Assembly (NCBI GenBank): GCA_031283515.1
Contig: JAITBS010000641.1
Span: 1-14,166, forward strand
Source of the DNA: Planctomycetaceae bacterium
Lineage (GTDB): Bacteria > Planctomycetota > Planctomycetia > Pirellulales > Thermoguttaceae
Length of the DNA: 14,166 bases
Reading direction: 5' to 3'
Positions 7,860 through 14,166 of the stretch are shown here, piece by piece. Position 1 is the first letter of the stretch. Each line of letters opens with the position of its first letter. A program made the translations under genes and the position numbers. The notes under the pieces are model-generated. The model saw nothing but the letters and a program-made list of their open reading frames with translations, did no database searches and was not told where the DNA came from.

Positions 7860-7915
7860 TATTTGAACTAAGTATTTGAACAGTTAATAAAATAAACAGT
7901 TACATTGCCTACCTC

Positions 7916-7944
7916 TTGATTGCCAACCATAAATAAGATATAAA
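7916..7944 (+). promoter_or_regulatory. Candidate sigma-70 promoter for pheA
   Basis: TTGATT (7916-7921), a 17-bp spacer and TATAAA (7939-7944), ending 95 bp before the pheA start. An inverted pair AGGTAGGCAAT (7728-7738) / ATTGCCTACCT (7904-7914) ends just before the -35. Closer to the gene an imperfect palindrome TTCTCACAAAATGTGTGAAT (8010-8029) could be a regulator site. No attenuator-like phenylalanine-rich leader was found. Confidence 0.4.
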
Positions 7945-8039
7945 TTTAGTTCTTATAATCATTTTTGTTTTTAATTTTTTGTTCATTTAATTATTTTGGT
8001 TATTTCGTATTCTCACAAAATGTGTGAATAATTATAGAT

Positions 8040-8876
8040 ATGCAAAAACAAGTTGCGATTCAAGGTATTATTGGTTCTTACCATGAGATTGCCGCACGGA
8101 ATTTTTTCTGTAAGGAGGAAATTGATCTTATTGGTTGCGACACGTTTCGGGATGTTATTTCGGTTGTCCAGAGTCAACCGGAAATCTTTGGAGTGATGGC
8201 AATTGAGAACACAATTGCGGGAAGTTTGTTACAAAATCATGAATTGATTCGCAAAAGCGGATTAACCGTCATCGGAGAATATAAATTGCGTATTTCCCAT
8301 TGTTTAGCCGCGTTGCCGGAAACAACCATTTCAGAGATTAAAACCATTGGTTCGCATCCCATTGCCCTAATGCAATGTGAAGACTTTCTTAGTACTCTCC
8401 ATTCCGTACAAATTGTCGAAAAAGAAGATACGGCAACCAGCGCACGCCAAATCACCAAACAACATCTAAAACATCATGCTGCGATTTGTAGCCGTGAAGC
8501 TGCAAAAATTTACGGTTTGGCAATACTTGCTGAAGCCATTGAAACCGATAAACAAAACTTTACGCGATTCCTTGTACTAGCTCAATCAGACCTCTCCGGT
8601 CTTGCCAACGAAGAAAAAAGTAAAGCATCCATTGTTTTTGCACTTCCGCACACAATTGGTAGTTTATCACAGGTTCTTGCGGTTCTTTCTTTTTATTCGA
8701 TGAATCTTTCGAAAATTCAATCGTTTCCAATGGTTGGAGCAGCGTGGGAATATTTATTCTATGTTGATCTGACGTTTTTTGATTATTTACGCTACACAAA
8801 GGCGTTAGATGCGATTCTGCCGCTTACAAAAAACCTTCATATTCTCGGAGAATATCGAGAATTTCCGACAACTTAA
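8040..8876 (+). CDS. pheA: Prephenate dehydratase (monofunctional, Bacteroidota-like)
   Basis: Decarboxylates and dehydrates prephenate to phenylpyruvate, the committed step to phenylalanine, in the cytoplasm. 278 residues: a catalytic domain at about 4-180 and a C-terminal ACT domain at about 196-274 that normally binds phenylalanine. Visible are AIQGIIGSYHEIAA 6-19, AIENTIAGSLL 54-64, SHP 105-107, AAIC 147-150 and the catalytic TRF motif at 175-177 (NFTRFLVL). There is no chorismate mutase domain, so it is not a P-protein. In the ACT domain the usual GAL is GSL (207-209) and the usual ESRP is QSFP (227-230). The IQS-P and WEYLFYVDLTF phrases strongly recall Bacteroidota PheA proteins, unlike the planctomycete flavour of its neighbours. 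No Shine-Dalgarno is visible before the ATG. It is the only gene in its transcription unit that I can see. Confidence 0.9.
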   Translation: MQKQVAIQGIIGSYHEIAARNFFCKEEIDLIGCDTFRDVISVVQSQPEIFGVMAIENTIAGSLLQNHELIRKSGLTVIGEYKLRISHCLAALPETTISEIKTIGSHPIALMQCEDFLSTLHSVQIVEKEDTATSARQITKQHLKHHAAICSREAAKIYGLAILAEAIETDKQNFTRFLVLAQSDLSGLANEEKSKASIVFALPHTIGSLSQVLAVLSFYSMNLSKIQSFPMVGAAWEYLFYVDLTFFDYLRYTKALDAILPLTKNLHILGEYREFPTT

Positions 8877-8950
8877 CACCAATTCTTAAAGGGAGCATTC
8901 TCATTCCGTATCGGTTTGGGGGATTTTACCAATCTTTTTATTTATCTTCC

Positions 8951-8963
8951 GTCCTGAAAGGAC
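8951..8963. repeat. Small GTCCT-GAA-AGGAC hairpin after pheA
   Basis: Five-pair stem with GAA loop about 75 bp past the pheA stop. It resembles the CGTCT-GAA-AGACG hairpin within the 284-bp element. No T-run follows it, so it is not a standard intrinsic terminator. Confidence 0.35.
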
Positions 8964-8967
8964 AATT

Positions 8968-9058
8968 GAGTGAATAGCAGAGAGAGTCACAATGCGGATT
9001 ACTGCCAAAACACCATCACTCCGCCGGCAACACTTTCCACTTTCCGCTCTCAACTATT
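8968..9058 (+). repeat. GAGTGAATAG hairpin-type dispersed repeat, copy A
   Basis: Shares an ordered set of blocks with 10471-10539: GAGTGAATAG, GCGGATTA, CCAAAAC, ATTACTCCGC-like, and CAACTATT at the end. In this copy the hairpin pairing is more decayed. Lies directly upstream of the peptidase promoter. Confidence 0.55.
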
Positions 9059-9065
9059 CTGTGTC

Positions 9066-9094
9066 TTGAAAGAGAGAGTATTAGACGGTATAAT
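9066..9094 (+). promoter_or_regulatory. Near-consensus sigma-70 promoter for the M42 peptidase
   Basis: TTGAAA (9066-9071), exactly 17 bp, then a perfect TATAAT (9089-9094). This predicts a 5' leader of about 150 nt before the ATG at 9252. The leader contains a weak GGAGT/ACTCC stem around 9131-9151 but no recognised riboswitch. Confidence 0.65.
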
Positions 9095-9251
9095 CCGTTT
9101 TATACTTAGCTCAATGTGTCAATAAATAAGGAGTATTTCAATCAGACTCCGTAAGGAATTGTAAACAATAACGCAGTTCAATTTATATGTAGTTTAAGTA
9201 TCAATCGCTCTTTCTATTTTTATCAATTTGAACATTTTACCCTTTAATTTT

Positions 9252-10310
9252 ATGAACCTTCAGGCTAAAGATTTTCTGAAAAACATTTTGACAACACCAA
9301 GTACGACTGGTTTTGAAGAACCGGTTCAGCAACTTGTCCGCGATTACACCCAACCGTTTGCCGACTTAATTCGCACGGATGTTCACGGCAATGTCATCGC
9401 TGCACGGAATCCGGACGCTTCACTTCGGGTGATGCTGGCGGGTCATTGCGACCAAATCGGTTTGATTGTTAATTACATTGACGAACAAGGTTATCTGTAT
9501 ATTTTAACTGTTGGCGGTTGGGATATTCAAAATCTGGTTGGTGTTCGTGTTAAAATCTGGACGGCTCAAGGTCCTGTTGATGGAGTTATCGGGAAAAAAC
9601 CAATTCACCTCATGGACGACGAAGACCGGAAAAAAGTTCCGAAAATCAAAGACCTCTGGATTGACATTGGAGCCAAAGATAAAGCCGATGCCGAACACTA
9701 TGTTTGTGTTGGTGATCCGGTAACGGTGGAGTTGGAGTATCGTGAAATGCTTAATCATCTCATTGCCGCTCCTGCAACTGATGATAAAGCTGGTGTTTGG
9801 GTGGTGATGGAGGCATTGCGGCGTATTGATCCGTCAAAACTGAATGTCGGTGTGTTTGCGGTTTCGACGGTGCAGGAAGAAGTTGGTTTGCGCGGTTCGC
9901 GAACCAGTGCCTTCGGAATCGATCCGCACATTGGTATTGCAACAGATGTAACTTTTGCAACAGATTGTCCCACCGTTGAAAAGAAACAGAATGGTGATGT
10001 AAAACTTGGCGGCGGACCTGTTTTAACCCGTGGTCCTAATATGACAACAAAACTTGTCAATGCCTTAGTGGATATTGCGAAAAAGAATGAGATACCGGTG
10101 CAGATGGTAGCTGAGGGAAAAATCACCGGAACTGATGCTGGTTCTATTCAGGTCAATCGAAGCGGTGTTGCTACTGCGCTGATGAGTATTCCCAACCGGT
10201 ATATGCACACTCCGGTCGAAGTTATTTCATTACACGACATCGACTATGCTGCCGATCTTATGGCTCGATATTGCGAATCCATTGACCCCAATGTTTCATA
10301 TATCCCATAA
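9252..10310 (+). CDS. M42-family metallo-aminopeptidase/endoglucanase-like hydrolase
   Basis: 352-residue two-metal hydrolase of the M42 family (FrvX/YsdC/TET-like), cytoplasmic enzymes that trim peptides to amino acids, often as dodecamers. Metal and catalytic residues are all recognisable: H65 in AGHCDQIG, bridging D177 in ATDDKAG, catalytic E209 and metal E210 in TVQEEVG, D232 in ATDVT, and H319 in YMHTPVE. The ATG at 9252 is preferred; an in-frame TTG at 9228 would add eight residues (starting NILPFNF after the initiator) that lack family character. No signal peptide. The KIKDLWIDIGAK and CDQIGLIV phrases look planctomycete-like from memory. It is transcribed alone from the promoter at 9066-9094. 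Peptide specificity cannot be predicted; some family members were historically mis-called endoglucanases. Confidence 0.9.
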   Translation: MNLQAKDFLKNILTTPSTTGFEEPVQQLVRDYTQPFADLIRTDVHGNVIAARNPDASLRVMLAGHCDQIGLIVNYIDEQGYLYILTVGGWDIQNLVGVRVKIWTAQGPVDGVIGKKPIHLMDDEDRKKVPKIKDLWIDIGAKDKADAEHYVCVGDPVTVELEYREMLNHLIAAPATDDKAGVWVVMEALRRIDPSKLNVGVFAVSTVQEEVGLRGSRTSAFGIDPHIGIATDVTFATDCPTVEKKQNGDVKLGGGPVLTRGPNMTTKLVNALVDIAKKNEIPVQMVAEGKITGTDAGSIQVNRSGVATALMSIPNRYMHTPVEVISLHDIDYAADLMARYCESIDPNVSYIP

Positions 10311-10400
10311 AAGGTCAAAAAAGATTGCATAAACCAAAACACAATAAAAAATCATGGAAACATTATTATACACATTGTATTTTAAAATTCTGTTTTTATT

Positions 10401-10450
10401 GTAATCTATCAGTGGAATTATTGTTTTTCGATTTTCACCCCGACAGGGGC
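10401..10450 (+). mobile_element. Solo left arm of the GTAA-type MITE
   Basis: Starts GTAATCTATCAGTGGAATTA and continues through TTTTTCGATTTTCACCCC to a CCCC-GACA-GGGG hairpin, matching the outer arm of the 284-bp element at 4100-4383 (closest to its right arm read inverted). No right arm is found downstream; similarity ends near 10450 where the hairpin repeat begins. A truncated or recombined copy. Confidence 0.65.
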
Positions 10451-10470
10451 AGTGGCAAGTTAATAGTTAT

Positions 10471-10539
10471 GAGTGAATAGTGAATAGTGTTGCAAGCGGA
10501 TTATTACCAAAACGGTATTACTCCGCTTGCGCAACTATT
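10471..10539 (+). repeat. GAGTGAATAG hairpin repeat, copy B, with long stem
   Basis: After GAGTGAATAGTG the sequence 10483-10539 folds on itself: AATAGT...GCAAGCGGA...TACC pairs with GGTA...TCCGCTTGC...ACTATT, giving a stem of about 25 pairs with a few mismatches and an AAAAC loop. Same blocks and orientation as 8968-9058, so the two copies bracket the peptidase gene. Confidence 0.65.
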
Positions 10540-10576
10540 AGGCATCATGCGTCAATAACATTCCCTGAGATTGCTA

Positions 10577-10605
10577 TTGTGTTGTGGTTTGTAGTTTTCT
10601 ATAAT
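10577..10605 (+). promoter_or_regulatory. Candidate promoter of the ISAzo13-type transposase
   Basis: TTGTGT (10577-10582), 17-bp spacer, TATAAT (10600-10605), with the transposase ATG only 7 bp downstream, which would give a leaderless or nearly leaderless transcript. Confidence 0.35.
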
Positions 10606-10612
10606 CTTTATT

Positions 10613-11384
10613 ATGGACAAAGTGCAGATAACAACAATTTACGAAAAGTACAAGAGCATTCAGGCATTTTTTGATGAACGTTCTAAACGAGTTTGGGCAG
10701 CAGCGGAAGCGAAATCGATTGGTCGCGGTGGTATCAATGCAGTTCGTGCCGCAACCGGTATGGGTTACTTGACCCTTAAAAAAGGATTTGCGGAGTTGGA
10801 ACAATCTCCTTCCGTCCAACAACGTATTCGTCAACCCGGCGGTGGACGAAAAAAGAAAACAGACACCGACGTAACACTTTTGTCCGACCTCCAACAGATT
10901 CTTGACCCGTTTACTCGCGGTGACCCGATGACTCCCCTTCTCTGGACGAGCAAAAGTTTGGCAAAAATTGTTGCGGCGTTACAAGAAGCGAAACACAACG
11001 TCGGCATCACTACTGTACGGAAATTGTTGAAGCAATTGGGCTACTCCTTACAGTCGAACCGCAAACGCCGCGAAGGCGAAGACCATCACTGCCGACTGCG
11101 GCGGGAGTAATAGTTACCGTACTAAATTATGGAAATACGAATTACAAAAATTGGCGGATGAAGTGGGATTGGACATAATCGTTCATCATTTTCCGCCCGA
11201 GACAAGTAAATGGAATAAGGTAGAACATCGTCTGTTTTTGTACATCAGCAAGAATTGGCGCGGGCGGTCACTCATTGACTTGGCAACTGTAATCAACTTA
11301 ATCGCCAATACAAAAACCGAAACCGGATTAACTGTACGATGTGTCGAAGATAAAAAAATGTACAAAAAAGGAGTCAAAAATTCA
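10613..11384 (+). pseudogene. ISAzo13-family transposase, internally deleted and frameshifted
   Basis: Remnant of a 'Rhodopirellula-type' DDE transposase (DDE_Tnp_ISAZ013). The N-terminal part is intact from the ATG at 10613: the helical DNA-binding region, PGGGRKK near residue 78, the RGDPMTPLLWTSKSLAKI segment and KLLKQLGYSLQSNRKRREG, ending at a stop at 11108-11110. The C-terminal part resumes in another frame at 11085 with ITADCGGSNSYR and continues through HFPPETSKWNKVEHRLF to about 11384. The family's proteins are about 400 residues; roughly 150 are missing at the join near 11080-11087, including the first catalytic aspartate. The second aspartate (TAD) and the glutamate (VEHRLF) remain. 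It cannot be an active transposase. The C-terminal frame runs without a stop into the next gene. Confidence 0.85.
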
Positions 11385-12281
11385 CGCTATCTGCTCTTTA
11401 CTCTATTTATTTTTTCACTATGTATTTTCGAAAATTTTTTACTTGGTAGTGATAAAAAAATAGAAGATGTTTATGTAGTAGGTGAAAAAAAACATTTTTT
11501 ACTCATTTATCCTAAAGAAGGTATGATTGGGGGACCACAGTCTTATGCATCAATACCACTTTCTTACCCCAATACTCACAATGATTTTGAAATCAAATTT
11601 GTTGAAGTAAAGATTGAATCTAAAATATCAAAGGGAAAATATCTTTTGTCTGTTTCTGTGACAAATTCACCAAGTAAACATAACAAGACAGAAAATAACG
11701 AAGTTTTTTTTGTAATCGCTCAACAAAGTGGTAAAAGTGTCTATGTATGTTGCCAAACCACTAAGGAACCTACCGTGCCGGGCAAAGAAGAAATGGAATT
11801 AAACAACACTCGTTATTTCTATTACTTTCCTTTCATCTTGGCACGCCCGCCTGTTTTTGCAATTGATGACAAATTGGATGGATATTTATTAGAAGAAGGA
11901 ATTCCTGCATCATTTAGTAGAATTAAAAAGAATAGTTATGAAAATGTTGTAACAATTGAAGCGACCAAGTTTTATTATGAATCAAGTAATATAAATACAA
12001 ATAATAATAGTATTGTTTGGTTAGGCAAAAGTATTGACGCTTATTTGAAATGTCCTGATACAAAAATACTGTTCAAAGAAATTCAAGAATGGAAAGATGA
12101 AAGTGACTGGCTTTGGAAAAAAATGATTAGATTTGATTCGGGGGAATATTTGAGATTATATTGTGTACAAATTGAAGAAAATGTTACTAATATTGATTTT
12201 CCTAAAGAAGTATTAGAATTAGTTAGCAAAAACAAAGTCAATGAGAGACGAAAAAAACATGATTCCAAATTAAAAAAATAG
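11358..12281 (+). CDS. Unknown secreted or membrane-anchored protein, start donated by IS remnant
   Basis: 307 residues from the ATG at 11358; I do not recognise the family. Residues 1-10 are basic (MYKKGVKNSR) and are followed by a hydrophobic stretch at 11-29 (YLLFTLFIFSLCIFENFLL), the layout of a signal peptide or anchor, so the rest should lie outside the cytoplasm. The body is rich in Lys, Asn and aromatic residues, with an alternating beta-like middle (about 60-150) and a charged helical end (KNKVNERRKKHDSKLKK). The oddity is the start: the upstream frame is the tail of the ISAzo13-type transposase, and its YKKGVKNS portion still matches the expected transposase C-terminus (family pattern YxKGIKVS). 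The signal peptide's basic region therefore appears to be transposase-derived. No ribosome binding site precedes 11358. The region is more AT-rich than the metabolic genes. Past the stop another frame ends in VEQLNSDIEKYKAKNH at 12355, perhaps an eroded extension. Confidence 0.6.
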   Translation: MYKKGVKNSRYLLFTLFIFSLCIFENFLLGSDKKIEDVYVVGEKKHFLLIYPKEGMIGGPQSYASIPLSYPNTHNDFEIKFVEVKIESKISKGKYLLSVSVTNSPSKHNKTENNEVFFVIAQQSGKSVYVCCQTTKEPTVPGKEEMELNNTRYFYYFPFILARPPVFAIDDKLDGYLLEEGIPASFSRIKKNSYENVVTIEATKFYYESSNINTNNNSIVWLGKSIDAYLKCPDTKILFKEIQEWKDESDWLWKKMIRFDSGEYLRLYCVQIEENVTNIDFPKEVLELVSKNKVNERRKKHDSKLKK

Positions 12282-12483
12282 ATTTTTGTGAGTTTTTTTA
12301 TTTGGTCGAACAACTCAATTCAGATATTGAGAAATACAAAGCCAAAAATCACTAGCGTCCAAATGTTTTTTGTTTGAATGTTATTGAAGTTATTTATTTT
12401 ATGGTGTTTATGACTTGAAAAGTACCTGTAACGACTTGAAATTAATTTTTCCGAAATCGGCTATTTTGTTCAGGGGGGATTTT

Positions 12484-13638
12484 ATGTACGAAGGTAAAAT
12501 GATTTTTTCGCAGCTCATGGAATTTGTTCCTTGGCGGCGTTTCCAAACTTGTGTTGATCGTTATCGAGGCGATTACAAAATACATTCGTTTGATTGCAAC
12601 CAATTTTTTCGCGTTATGATTTTTGCACAAATAACCAATCGAAGCAGTCTGTCAGAAATGGTATTATGCTTAAATGCGTTCTCGCATCACTGATATCCTA
12701 TTGGAATACACGCCCCTATTAAAAAAAGTAATCTTGCCTACGTACCTCATCATCGCCGTTGGAACATATTTTATGATTTTGCTCATGGTCTCATCAATGA
12801 CACCGTGTTACTTTATAAAAAAGATCAACTCAAATTGGACATCAATGACGGTGTCTATGCGTTGGATTCGACAACGATCGATCTTTGTTTATCGTTCAAA
12901 AAGTTCGTTTGGTAGGAAAGAGAATGAAAAAAAAGTATCCTGAATTAATACGGCGTATCAAGTACATTGATGCGGAAACGGGTAAGCGATTAATCTTCCT
13001 GACGAACAACATGTTTGCATCTGCCGAGACGATGGCGTTGTTGTATAAAAATCGTTGGCATGTTGAATTGTTTTTCAAATGGATCAAGCAACACCTCCAC
13101 ATAAAAACTTTTGTAACCGTTCACGGTCATTTTAACGGTTTTGTTTGATAGTGATAATTTTGTCAAACATAATAAAATTTTAACAAATTGTCATAATACG
13201 TTGATATTTATAGATTTACATCGTTTTTTGTATTTGTCTAATATTTAAATAAACATTAAAAATCAACACAATAAATAAAACGATAATGTCAAATTGAATG
13301 TTTGTATTTTTTTCATTTTACAAACACTGTTGTAATTCTTTACAACATAACAAGTTATAAAGACTAAAAAATAGCCGAATTTCCGTGAACGGTTACAAAC
13401 TTTTTTTGGCAGAAGTGACAACACGGTTCGGTCTCAAATTGGGATTGCTGTCTGTGTTTATTTGTTGATGGCGATAATAAAAAAACGTCTGGGCTTGCCT
13501 CAAACTTTTAATGAAATTCTACACATTTTGAGTGTAACAATATTCGAAAAAATGCCTATTTTTCAAGCATTTTCACAAAAAAATAACCAAACAAAACAGA
13601 ACACAGAACACAAACAATTGCTGCTATTCGATTTATAA
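12484..13638 (+). pseudogene. IS4-family transposase with nonsense codon, internal deletion and insertion
   Basis: Start ATG at 12484 follows a purine-rich AGGGGGGA (12472-12479). The N-terminus (MYEGKMIFSQLMEFVPWRRF) matches the DUF4372 head of this IS4 subgroup. The same frame is broken by TGA at 12691-12693 and then continues through VYALDSTTIDLCLS, which holds the first catalytic aspartate, to a stop at 12913-12915. The next part is in another frame: KKKYPELIRRIKYIDAETGK onward, with the IS4 signature Y-(2)-R-(3)-E-(6)-K in YKNRWHVELFFKWIK. The segment with the second aspartate is deleted near 12895-12930. Coding is then interrupted at 13112 by a 284-bp MITE and resumes at 13405 with FGRSDNTVRSQIG, ending at the stop at 13636-13638. 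Three independent lesions; not functional. Confidence 0.85.
13113..13396. mobile_element. Complete 284-bp MITE inserted in the IS4 transposase
   Basis: Perfect 14-bp terminal inverted repeats GTAACCGTTCACGG (13113-13126) and CCGTGAACGGTTAC (13383-13396), flanked by identical 8-bp duplications AAACTTTT (13105-13112 and 13397-13404). The interior is non-coding and very AT-rich, with inverted pairs AACCGTT/AACGGTT (13115-13140), GTTTGA/TCAAAC (13143-13168), TGTTTGTA/TACAAACA (13299-13326) and a hairpin TGTTGTAA-TTCT-TTACAACA (13328-13347). GTAA ends and 8-bp duplications point to IS66-type transposition in trans. Its interior is unrelated to the other 284-bp element. Confidence 0.9.
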
Positions 13639-13671
13639 TTGGACGCTAGTGATTTTATTTATAACGTTGAT

Positions 13672-13959
13672 TTATTTCTTTTCTCTATTAGCGTTCATTA
13701 AAACTTTTGCCTTAATAGTAATATTGTACAAACCATCGGTTGATTGTGATTCGCTTATAATTTCAACATCACTGACCCGACCTTGTACTTGTTTTGTGTA
13801 ATTTTCTTTTTCATCTTGTGACATTGTTGTCTTATCTCCGCTATCATTAGAAATGGTAACACTGCCTATTGTTCCAACTTCTTTACGAAACAATTCCTCT
13901 CCTAAGCCATTGGCAAGCGCATTGACTTTAGCATTGTGTAAGGCTTCACTTTTATTCAC
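13672..13959 (-). CDS. Short unknown protein, possibly remnant of an exported LPP20/FlgT-like domain protein
   Basis: 95 residues if started at the GTG at 13959. The frame is open 20 codons further upstream to a TAA at 14020-14022, and an in-frame ATG lies only two codons before that stop (14026-14028), suggesting a nonsense mutation near an original start. The sequence begins EALHNAKVNALANGLGEELF and ends in a strand-like ISESQSTDGLYNITIKAKV. This helix-then-strand pattern is reminiscent of LPP20/FlgT-N-like domains (eA..nAv.qalG ... GV..vevlsE...dGlY.V.I.A.V). That comparison is from memory and tentative. Known relatives usually carry a signal peptide and more sequence on both sides; neither is present here. 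The 3' end lies against the IS4 inverted repeat, so truncation by insertion is plausible. Confidence 0.4.
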   Translation of the reverse strand: MNKSEALHNAKVNALANGLGEELFRKEVGTIGSVTISNDSGDKTTMSQDEKENYTKQVQGRVSDVEIISESQSTDGLYNITIKAKVLMNANREKK

Positions 13960-14166
13960 TCCACTACCTAGTTCCTGTTGAATTTCCGGATTTTCGTATT
14001 TTTTGTAACTCGCAGTCGCTTAACTCATTTGATAGTAACGAATTAGTGCGGACTGCAAGATATATTGAACGAAAATTAAGATTGTAAATTTATTTTTAAA
14101 ATGCGTTTTTTGATTTTGTACAGCGATTTTTTGAAATTTACGGTAATTTATCCTATTGTACGATTA
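13960..14166. other. AT-rich end of window without a gene
   Basis: Apart from the upstream open codons of the 13672 gene (to 14022) I find no reading frame, RNA or repeat here. Confidence 0.35.

Larger units (their letters stand above)
12345..13656 (+). mobile_element. Degenerate IS4-family element interrupted by a MITE
   Basis: Bounded by 18-bp inverted repeats AAAATCACTAGCGTCCAA (12345-12362) and its complement (13639-13656). Encodes a broken IS4-type transposase. No target duplication is seen outside the repeats. The right end stops 15 bp short of the stop codon of the minus-strand gene at 13672. Confidence 0.75.

Noticed and set aside
8951..8963. Intrinsic terminator for pheA
   Set aside because: The stem is only five pairs and no T-run follows on the plus strand.
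12691..12693. In-frame TGA in the IS4 transposase as possible UGA-to-Trp recoding
   Set aside because: All intact genes here use TGG for Trp and none has an internal TGA; the IS4 copy has other lesions, so a simple nonsense mutation fits better.
1..14166. tRNA, rRNA or CRISPR loci
   Set aside because: I saw no tRNA-like cloverleaf, rRNA signature or regularly spaced direct repeat array on either strand.

Overview
The window looks like an AT-rich genome segment from a Planctomycetota-like bacterium, possibly gut-associated. This rests on remembered family resemblance, not on any search. The small Ser/Thr kinase with HRDICPRN, the ROK protein and the M42 peptidase all read like planctomycete versions, and an ISAzo13-type ('Rhodopirellula') transposase is present. 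The prephenate dehydratase instead reads like a Bacteroidota protein, which may mean transfer between lineages sharing a habitat.

Layout. 1-3966 (minus) is a large single-chain type ISP-like restriction-modification enzyme (nuclease, helicase, methylase, recognition region), cut by the window start. 3967-4518 has no gene but holds a complete 284-bp MITE-like element built of paired hairpins and flanked by a target duplication. 4519-5176 (minus) is a PIN-domain toxin gene overlapping a small antitoxin gene, set between two copies of a ~72-bp direct repeat. 5363-7312 (minus) is a two-gene operon: a ROK-family sugar-kinase-like protein with altered catalytic positions, then a soluble Ser/Thr protein kinase. 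7313-8039 is intergenic with a 150-bp relative of the MITE. 8040-8876 (plus) is pheA, and 9252-10310 (plus) is an M42 metallopeptidase with a near-consensus promoter.

The right end (10400-14166) is a graveyard of mobile DNA: a solo MITE arm, a long hairpin repeat, and an internally deleted ISAzo13-type transposase whose 3' end runs in frame into a signal-peptide-bearing unknown protein. After that comes an IS4-type element (12345-13656) carrying a nonsense codon, an internal deletion and an inserted second 284-bp MITE. Removing that MITE and one 8-bp duplication restores the transposase frame exactly. A short, probably broken minus-strand gene follows.

How parts work together. The restriction enzyme and toxin-antitoxin pair form a small defence/stability cluster. 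The ROK and Ser/Thr kinase genes are co-transcribed and may form a signalling pair. PheA serves phenylalanine synthesis and the peptidase serves peptide breakdown. The MITEs share GTAA termini and 8-bp duplications, the signature of IS66-family transposition, yet no IS66 transposase is in the window, so they would be moved in trans.
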